Assembly: GCA_029935695.1 (NCBI GenBank)
Contig: JAOZJV010000045.1
Span: 1 to 11,946, forward strand
Origin: Candidatus Krumholzibacteriia bacterium
GTDB taxonomy: Bacteria > Krumholzibacteriota > Krumholzibacteriia > LZORAL124-64-63
DNA length: 11,946 nucleotides
Reading direction: 5' to 3'
Shown here: piece by piece, positions 7,309 to 11,946 of the stretch
How positions within the stretch are numbered: position 1 is the first letter of the stretch
Layout: each line of letters opens with the position of its first letter
Notes under the pieces: generated by a model
What the model saw: the letters and a program-made list of their open reading frames with translations, nothing else
Database searches by the model: none
What the model was told of the DNA's origin: nothing
Made by a program: the position numbers and the translations under genes

Positions 7309-7707
7309 ATGAAAATCATCTGCACGTATTGTTCCGGAGCCAAACGTGAGGACGGCGGGTTGCTGCCCGCCGCTTTGCGGTATTGCAGCGAGCGCATTAT
7401 CCAGTTGGGCGAAGAGGCCGATCAGAAAGGTCTCGAGTTTATGATTCTCTCGGGAGAATTCGGGCTCATCGACCGGGAATATCCCCTGCCTTTATACGAC
7501 CACCTTCTGCAATCGGATGAAGTGGATAAGCTAAGCAGCAAAGTTGCCTCAACCCTGTGCATGGCAGGGGTCAAAGAGGTGGTCTACTACACGGCAGCCC
7601 CCGAATTGTATCCGCAAGTCAGGCCCTATCTGTCAGTGATGGAGGCTGCCAGTGAGCGGGCTTCGGTGGCCCTCAGGTTGGTGATCCTGCCTGGAAATCC
7701 GGTCTGA
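7309..7707 (+). CDS. Small DUF6884/YaaA-like protein, function unknown
   Basis: A 132-residue soluble protein that starts 23 bases after the SDR gene, so it is probably the last gene of the 4899-7707 run. Visible motifs are an N-terminal strand ending in a cysteine pair (ICTYCSGAKR, 4-13), a central FMILSGEFGLIDREYPLPLYD (44-64) and a late hydrophobic strand VKEVVYYTAAPE. The pattern of C-S-x-x-K/R near the N-terminus plus LSxxxGLIxxxxxLxxYD resembles DUF6884 proteins, which look distantly like YaaA-type and tRNA-guanine transglycosylase-associated domains. No function can be assigned. There is only a weak ribosome site (AAAGG about 11 bases before the ATG). Its stop lies one base from the stop of the convergent ACT gene. 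Confidence 0.75.
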   Translation: MKIICTYCSGAKREDGGLLPAALRYCSERIIQLGEEADQKGLEFMILSGEFGLIDREYPLPLYDHLLQSDEVDKLSSKVASTLCMAGVKEVVYYTAAPELYPQVRPYLSVMEAASERASVALRLVILPGNPV

Positions 7708-7719
7708 TTTACTCAGGCC
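7701..7719 (+). terminator. Weak hairpin across two convergent stop codons
   Basis: GGTCTGA (7701-7707) can pair with TCAGGCC (7713-7719) over the loop TTTAC, giving seven pairs including one G-U. It covers both stop codons: TGA 7705-7707 on the plus strand and TAA 7711-7709 on the minus strand. The fold works for the plus-strand RNA; the minus-strand RNA has a C-A mismatch. No T-run follows, so termination here is only a suggestion. It is the only structure I see where these two operons meet end to end with one base between them. Confidence 0.22.
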
Positions 7720-8188
7720 ACTCAAACCGTTGACGCAGGCAATCCACGGTGCGATCGCGATCCGGCACGTCAATAACCACCGAGATGCTGTTGATGGACG
7801 AGCACACGGTGTGACTCTTGATGCTGGCTGTGCAGAGGGCTGAAAAAACTTCACTGGCCAGGGTGTGTCTTTCCAGAAAATGAGGACCATAGAGCGTGAG
7901 AATGAGCACCGGGGCGTTCACGCTGACTTTGTCCGGGCTGAACTCATCTTTGATTTCTTCAATGATGATGCGATTGGGGGCCAGTTCTTCAGTTTTCACA
8001 CAGAAACTCATGTTCTTCTCACCGCCGGCACCATTGCCCACGCTGAGGTAGGACAGCGCCATGCCGGCCGTTCCGAATTTGGCTAAAATCCCACAGGCTT
8101 TGCCAGGTCGCCAGTCAAAGCCCAGCACCTCAACGAGGCATAAATCGCCACGCTCCATCAAGCCACCACACTGAAATCTCTCAGTCAT
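7709..8188 (-). CDS. Tandem ACT-domain protein (stand-alone regulatory domain)
   Basis: A 159-residue soluble protein with no catalytic domain. Two ACT-like halves can be read: CLVEVLGFDWRPGKACGILAKFGTAGMALSYLSV, with a DWRPGKA turn (residues about 17-50), and VLILTLYGPHFLERHTLASEVFSALCTASI, then HTVCSSINSISVVIDVPD and CLRQRFEW at the end (about 93-157). The second half resembles the C-terminal ACT repeat of aspartate kinases (SINSISVVID... near the end). ACT domains bind small ligands, typically amino acids, and form dimers. The start is ATG 8188, sharing one base with the histidine kinase stop (TGATG) and preceded by AAGGTG; a GTG one codon earlier (8191) is possible. It is thus translationally coupled to the kinase, and I infer that it modulates or reads out that signalling pair. 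Its ligand is unknown. Confidence 0.72.
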   Translation of the reverse strand: MTERFQCGGLMERGDLCLVEVLGFDWRPGKACGILAKFGTAGMALSYLSVGNGAGGEKNMSFCVKTEELAPNRIIIEEIKDEFSPDKVSVNAPVLILTLYGPHFLERHTLASEVFSALCTASIKSHTVCSSINSISVVIDVPDRDRTVDCLRQRFEWPE

Positions 8189-9564
8189 CACTTCACCTTT
8201 TTACTTGAATGGGCATCGATGTTTTTGGGGGTCCGTGGCAAATGCACCATGAAAGAGGAACCGATTCCCACCTTGCTTTTCAGATCGATGGATCCACCCA
8301 GGTCTTTGACAAATTTGTGCACAATGGCCAGACCCAACCCGGTGCCCAGAGTCGTTTGTTTTTGGGCTGCCGCAGAGCGGAAAAATTCATCAAAAACTCG
8401 TCCCTGGTCCTCCACTGCAATGCCGATCCCCTCATCGGACACTTCCAGACACACACCGCCTGGTTCACTATCTAAACTCACATTCACCTTGCCGCCATCC
8501 TTGTTGTAACGCACGGCATTGCTCACCAGGTTGGTGATGATCTTATCCAAAACCGACAAATTGGTGGTCATGACCACCGGATCTTCCGGCAACCGGATAA
8601 TGATTTTCTGACCACTGCGATCAGCCACATCACGCTGCCTGGCCACCAGACGACTCACCAGGCGACCCAGATCAACAACCTGCAGATTATCCTTTTTCAG
8701 CAATCCGCCACGGGTTAAATCAGCCAGATCTTTCACGATATCCGTAGCTTGCTCCAGGCGGCGCACCGCTCTGGTCAACATGTCCTCCACGGTAGCTGAC
8801 ATGTCTTTGCCGCCCAACTCCAAAGCCGTTTCCACCGCGCTTTGGGCTGTGTTCACGGGGCTTTTCACTTCGTGGGTCACAAAGCGGAAGAAATCCATTT
8901 TGGACTTGTCCGCTTTCATCAGCTCGGCCTGGCGCACCAGCAATTCGTCCTTGATGGTGCGGTTGTGGGTCATGATCGACGCCCCGATGTAGGCGCAGAA
9001 AAGCAGCACCAGCCAGAATGAAGCCAGGGTCATGGTGACGTAAGGAAGTTCGTGGGTCAGGTTGCCGGCGCTCAGCAAATGATAGTGAGGTAAAATACCC
9101 ACGTATTCACCCACCACCTCCGCAGTGAACAGACCGATAGCCAGCCAGGCGATGTGGTAAATTTCACTGCCCTTGAACAGCAGACTGGCCATGATCACAT
9201 GCACCACGTAGAGATAAAGCAGAGGATTTTCCACGCCACCGGTAAGGTTCAGCAACACCGTCAGCACCACCAGATCACCCAGCATCTGGAGCTTGACCAG
9301 ACGCAGTTCGGCCAGAATATCCACCGGAGCCAGACGCCTGTTGCGGATCACATAGCTCATATTCATCACCAGCAACAAACCTGTGGTCAGCATCAACGGT
9401 TGCAGTGGCAGGGACTGGACCAGCCACTTGTCGGCCACCATCACAGCAACCAGAATGCCCACAGCGGCTCCCCAGCGCAGCTTATTGAACCAATCAAGCC
9501 GGACGCGCAGGGAAGCCGCCGATACGAACTGGGATGACTCCCGGGCTATGAGGTCGTGAACCAT
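8188..9564 (-). CDS. Membrane histidine kinase, RegB/PrrB-like sensor region
   Basis: A 458-residue sensor kinase. The N-terminal 195 residues hold about six membrane helices (roughly 31-48, 56-72, 92-107, 114-130, 137-157 and 174-197) with no periplasmic sensor domain or PAS domain. Between helices 3 and 4 lies LTGGVENPLLYLYV, with GGVENP at 109-114. This matches in form and place the GGxxNPF quinone-sensing motif of RegB/PrrB, with Leu instead of Phe. The catalytic part is complete: H-box FFRFVTHEVKSPV with H231, N-box NLVSNAVRYN with N349, G1 DEGIGI (377-382), F-box FDEFF and G2 GTGLGLAIV (407-415). The start is ATG 9564 with GGAG close upstream, 20 bases after the response regulator gene, the obvious partner. 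Sensing redox state through the quinone pool is an inference from the motif. I see no RegB-like redox cysteine in the linker after the H-box. Confidence 0.9.
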   Translation of the reverse strand: MVHDLIARESSQFVSAASLRVRLDWFNKLRWGAAVGILVAVMVADKWLVQSLPLQPLMLTTGLLLVMNMSYVIRNRRLAPVDILAELRLVKLQMLGDLVVLTVLLNLTGGVENPLLYLYVVHVIMASLLFKGSEIYHIAWLAIGLFTAEVVGEYVGILPHYHLLSAGNLTHELPYVTMTLASFWLVLLFCAYIGASIMTHNRTIKDELLVRQAELMKADKSKMDFFRFVTHEVKSPVNTAQSAVETALELGGKDMSATVEDMLTRAVRRLEQATDIVKDLADLTRGGLLKKDNLQVVDLGRLVSRLVARQRDVADRSGQKIIIRLPEDPVVMTTNLSVLDKIITNLVSNAVRYNKDGGKVNVSLDSEPGGVCLEVSDEGIGIAVEDQGRVFDEFFRSAAAQKQTTLGTGLGLAIVHKFVKDLGGSIDLKSKVGIGSSFMVHLPRTPKNIDAHSSKKVK

Positions 9565-9584
9565 GTTCTCCGATTCAGGCTAAA

Positions 9585-9980
9585 TCAAACGCTGGTCGGC
9601 AGATGCTTGCGCACCATATCCACCAACCGGCGCGGGCTGACCGGTTTTTCCAGGAACTCGTCCACCGGCAAAAAGTCGGCGTCCTTGTCCGGGTTGAAAT
9701 CGAAACCGGTCTGGTCAACGACCGCCGTCAGCATCAGGATGGGAATATCCTTGGTGGCCGGGTCGCCACGCAACTCATACGCCACCTGGAAGCCTTCGTC
9801 AACCTTACTCATCATCACATCGAGCAGGATCAGATCGGGACTGCGGTCCTTGGCCATGGCCACGCCGCGCTCGCCATTTTGGGCATCGATGACATTCAGG
9901 TTTTCATTCTCCAACGTCACCCGGATGATCTCGACCAGATCAATGTCATCGTCGATGATAAGGATGGTCTTCTTGTTCAT
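9585..9980 (-). CDS. Single-domain response regulator (REC only)
   Basis: A 131-residue CheY-like receiver with nothing after it. The conserved residues are all there: acidic pair D10/D11 in IIDDD, phosphoacceptor D54 in LLDVMM, T85 in MLTA and K112 in FLEKPVSP. An insertion around residues 88-106 (DQTGFDFNPDKDADFLPVDE) lengthens the beta4-alpha4 region, a feature I have seen in receivers that sit in hydrogenase-linked operons. With no DNA-binding or enzymatic output domain, it must act by protein contact or as a phosphorelay intermediate. ATG 9980 overlaps the protease stop by four bases (ATGA), so the two are translated together. The histidine kinase 20 bases downstream is the likely phosphodonor. 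Confidence 0.92.
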   Translation of the reverse strand: MNKKTILIIDDDIDLVEIIRVTLENENLNVIDAQNGERGVAMAKDRSPDLILLDVMMSKVDEGFQVAYELRGDPATKDIPILMLTAVVDQTGFDFNPDKDADFLPVDEFLEKPVSPRRLVDMVRKHLPTSV

Positions 9981-10423
9981 GCGGTTGCCTCCGCTTCGAT
10001 CAGGGAAATTATACGGGGCACAGCTGCCGCCACCGGCTCGCTCAACCCCTGATTGATTTCAATTCTTTGGGGCTGCACGCCCACAATCAAAACGTCCTCG
10101 GGCATGGTGCCCAACTGCTCAGCCAGGATAAAGGTTTCACCCAAACCAAAACCGTGCATGGACAGATGGTCAGATTTGATCTTCACCTGCACTTCGTCCG
10201 GACGGAAAGCGGCCACGGAGCCTGGCTCCAGACCCATATCCGCCGCGTCGATGATGACGTTCAGCTCTCCGGGCGTGAACCGGTCAAGCAGAACCAGGGC
10301 GTCCGTGTGGGCATCGAACAGGTCAGCTCCGGGGAAGGTATTTGCTTCCCTGATTCTTTCCAGAACGGCCACCCCGACTCCGTCGTCACCGTAAAACGAA
10401 TTGCCTACAGCAAAGATCTTCAC
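9977..10423 (-). CDS. NiFe hydrogenase maturation endopeptidase (HycI/HyaD family, M52)
   Basis: This nickel-dependent cytosolic protease removes the C-terminal peptide of the hydrogenase large subunit once the NiFe centre is inserted. In 148 residues I see FAVGNSFYGDDGVGVAV (4-20), with D14 where HybD has its metal ligand Glu16. NVIIDAADMG (55-64) supplies the second acidic ligand (D59 or D62), SMHGFGL (88-94) the likely His ligand (H90), and LIVGVQPQ near 112 completes the pattern. I use GTG 10423, seven bases after the large subunit stop, with GGTGG just upstream; a longer frame from 10453 would overlap the large subunit and add residues unlike the family. It lies directly behind the gene for its substrate, and its stop overlaps the response regulator start. 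The assignment is strong; the substrate is inferred from position. Confidence 0.92.
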   Translation of the reverse strand: MKIFAVGNSFYGDDGVGVAVLERIREANTFPGADLFDAHTDALVLLDRFTPGELNVIIDAADMGLEPGSVAAFRPDEVQVKIKSDHLSMHGFGLGETFILAEQLGTMPEDVLIVGVQPQRIEINQGLSEPVAAAVPRIISLIEAEATA

Positions 10424-10430
10424 ATCCCAC

Positions 10431-11735
10431 CTACTCGATAAAGTCCACGTCAAGCATGTGCACCGAACAGCTGATGCAGGGATCGTAAGCCCGGACCAGC
10501 ATCTCCAAAGTCAGAGTGATCTCTTCCTTTGGTTTATCGATAATTTCAGGGACCAGTTTCTTCATGTCATCATCAATGTTTTCCAGGTTCTGACCTGTGG
10601 GGATGATGCAATTGGCAGCCGTGATACGCCCCTTGCGGTCATAGCTGTACTCATGGTACAGAATACCCCGCGGCACTTCCACCGCGCCCACACCGGTTCC
10701 GAATTTGGTCGGCTCCTGATTTGGTTGTTCGTTGGGCAGACCGCCTTCGATCAGCTGGTCGATGATGGCCACCGAATCCAGGGCGCAATGCCCCGCTTCC
10801 ACCACCTGGGCGATGGTGTTCATGAAGGGATTGTAGCAGTTGGGCTTCAGGCCCATTTGCTTAGCCGCATTCAAAGAAGCATCGCACAACCGGTCGTGGT
10901 TGTTGTTCCAGCGGGCCAAAGCTCCGGCCATGAAACTGCTGCGGTTGGCTTTGCAGTGCTTGCTGGTGCTGTGAGGCACCACAAACTCATTGGTCATCTT
11001 GAGGTAATCGCTGTCGGGTACCCGGCCGATGTCGCTGCTGCAAATATCACCATCGTACATGGCGTAGTTATGGTCGTTGCGCAAACTGATGTACTCGGTT
11101 TCCCGGGTGAAATCAGGAATGCCGCCGGCTATCGCTTCCATGGTTTCGACGGTGGCCAGGAAGTCGGGCACCATCTCTTCCACCAGGCGTTTTTTCAGTC
11201 CCAGCAATTCTTTTTCCGTGGGGATGCGCGTGAAGCCGCCAGGCACCGGTGTGATGGGATGCACGGCACGGCCGCTGACCACATCGCCAATGTCATTGGC
11301 CAGTCGTTTCATGCGCAGCGCCCGCAACACCACATCGGGATGCGAACCCACCAGAGGGAACACCGAGCCCACACCCAGCAAATCGGGTGCGGCCAGGAAA
11401 TAGGCGTGCAGAATGTTCGACTGCAGGGTGGCGCCATGAGTCAGCAGTTTGCGCAGCAGAATGGTCTGCTCGCTCACTTCCAGACCCAAAGCATCTTCTG
11501 TGGCCTTCAGGGAACCCATCTGGTGCCCCAGGGAACAGATCCCGCAAATGCGCGAAGTGATGATGGCGGCTTCATGAAAACTGCGACCCTTGAGCATGGC
11601 TTCGAAGTAGCGTGGAGCTTCGACGATTTGCAGCTCGGCCTTTTCCAGCCTGCCTTCCTTCATATTCACCACGATGTTGCCGTGGCCTTCCACCCGTGTC
11701 AGGTGTTTGACGTTGATGTCGAGACTGGTGCTCAT
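10431..11735 (-). CDS. NiFe hydrogenase large subunit, group 3 (cytosolic, bidirectional) type
   Basis: This subunit carries the NiFe(CN)2CO active site for H2 oxidation or H+ reduction. Seen: the N-terminal LTRVEGHGNI (12-21), the L1 motif SRICGICSLGHQ with cysteines C64 and C67, and the L2 motif YDPCISCSVH with C420 and C423. Cleavage after H426 would leave a short propeptide of eight residues, MLDVDFIE, and the matching protease gene follows. Length (434) and the EAPRYFEAMLKGR and ISCSVH patterns point to group 3 (3b to 3d) cytosolic enzymes using NAD(P), F420 or heterodisulfide reductase partners, not a membrane uptake hydrogenase. I cannot name the subgroup. The start is ATG 11735, seven bases behind GAGGGGG and overlapping the preceding stop codon as ATGA. 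No small subunit or electron-transfer gene lies in the window; an SdrD_B-like protein tail sits where the small subunit would be expected. Confidence 0.93.
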   Translation of the reverse strand: MSTSLDINVKHLTRVEGHGNIVVNMKEGRLEKAELQIVEAPRYFEAMLKGRSFHEAAIITSRICGICSLGHQMGSLKATEDALGLEVSEQTILLRKLLTHGATLQSNILHAYFLAAPDLLGVGSVFPLVGSHPDVVLRALRMKRLANDIGDVVSGRAVHPITPVPGGFTRIPTEKELLGLKKRLVEEMVPDFLATVETMEAIAGGIPDFTRETEYISLRNDHNYAMYDGDICSSDIGRVPDSDYLKMTNEFVVPHSTSKHCKANRSSFMAGALARWNNNHDRLCDASLNAAKQMGLKPNCYNPFMNTIAQVVEAGHCALDSVAIIDQLIEGGLPNEQPNQEPTKFGTGVGAVEVPRGILYHEYSYDRKGRITAANCIIPTGQNLENIDDDMKKLVPEIIDKPKEEITLTLEMLVRAYDPCISCSVHMLDVDFIE

Positions 11736-11946
11736 GGCATGACCCCCTCGATCTCGTTGGCGTTGTTGTTGGAAGTGCCGTCGATGTCGGTGACGCTGCC
11801 GCTGTTCGGCGGGTCATTTTCCACAACCACGTAGTCGCCATCGGGGAGGTTGGTGAAGCTGTAGTCCCCGATGCTGTCGGTGGTGGTGGAGGTGATGAAT
11901 GGTTCGCCGGGGTCGGCGACGCCGTTGTTGTTGGTGTCCTCGTAGA
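11732..11946 (-). CDS. C-terminus of an SdrD_B-like domain protein (partial)
   Basis: The frame is open from the window edge and ends in TGA at 11734-11732, giving the last 70 residues. They read as one SdrD_B/Cna-B-like domain: a calcium-binding-like loop DTNNNGVADPGEP, a TTTDSIGDYSFTNLPDGDY core (GxYxFxNLPxGxY), VVVENDPP and a final SVTDIDG turn, then NANEIEGVMP. Such beta-sandwich repeats build cell-surface or secreted proteins, which do not normally belong with a cytosolic hydrogenase. Codons are almost all C-ending (AAC, ACC, GAC, GGC), unlike the mixed usage in most of the window. The stop overlaps the hydrogenase start (ATGA), and the hydrogenase ribosome site GAGGGGG lies inside this coding sequence. 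The domain call is confident; whether the junction is natural is discussed as a finding. Confidence 0.75.
   Translation of the reverse strand, partial: YEDTNNNGVADPGEPFITSTTTDSIGDYSFTNLPDGDYVVVENDPPNSGSVTDIDGTSNNNANEIEGVMP

Noticed and set aside
10431..11735. A regulatory, H2-sensing hydrogenase (HupV/HoxC type)
   Set aside because: A C-terminal propeptide and a maturation protease are both present; sensor hydrogenases lack the propeptide.
10401..11834. A 477-residue open frame on the plus strand, longer than the hydrogenase gene it opposes
   Set aside because: The minus strand holds complete NiFe large-subunit motifs with a ribosome site and coupled neighbours. The plus frame gives a His/Gln-rich protein with no recognisable motif, typical of an antisense shadow in G+C-rich DNA.
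1..11946. CRISPR arrays, tRNA or rRNA genes, insertion sequences, phage genes
   Set aside because: I looked on both strands and saw no regularly spaced repeats, cloverleaf-like sequence, transposase or phage motifs.

Overview
The window reads as ordinary bacterial DNA, densely packed with genes. The gene content suggests an anaerobic, Gram-negative-like bacterium, probably from an uncultured lineage. The evidence is an O2-sensitive glycyl radical enzyme, a cytosolic-type NiFe hydrogenase, a Tat-exported oxidoreductase and a tail carrying an SdrD_B-like domain. A PVC or FCB-type candidate phylum is my guess and no single gene proves it. There are no rRNA or tRNA genes, CRISPR arrays, transposases or phage genes.

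Layout. (1) 1-231, plus strand: the end of a DUF4126-type membrane protein. (2) 232-355: a convergent intergenic gap holding two copies of a perfect GC-only 12-base palindrome. (3) 356-1311, minus: an A+T-rich 'RRMGKTS' P-loop ATPase gene that appears broken. Its C-terminal winged-helix tail lies in another frame, and the first Walker A glycine is missing. (4) 1427-4743, minus: a glycyl radical enzyme and its radical-SAM activase. By catalytic residues and length the enzyme best matches trans-4-hydroxy-L-proline dehydratase (the glycyl-radical HypD, not the hydrogenase maturation protein of the same name). (5) 4744-4898: a divergent promoter region with a 6-7-6 inverted repeat. (6) 4899-7707, plus: a tight run of an ADP/ATP-carrier-like MFS transporter, a Tat-signal NAD-dependent epimerase-type SDR and a small DUF6884-like protein. 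(7) 7709-11946, minus: a tightly coupled run, in transcription order: an SdrD_B-like surface protein tail, a group 3-type NiFe hydrogenase large subunit, its maturation endopeptidase, a single-domain response regulator, a six-helix membrane histidine kinase and a tandem-ACT protein.

The most interesting region is the last. Five genes with overlapping or nearly touching ends join hydrogenase production to a two-component pair. The kinase carries a GGxxNP motif like the quinone-sensing motif of RegB/PrrB. This suggests, by inference, redox or electron-carrier sensing tied to hydrogen metabolism. The response regulator has no output domain, so the signal must pass to a partner, and the ACT protein is one candidate. 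The hydrogenase gene is preceded not by a small subunit but by the end of a surface-type protein with strongly C-ending codons. That junction is either a real rearrangement or an assembly join.
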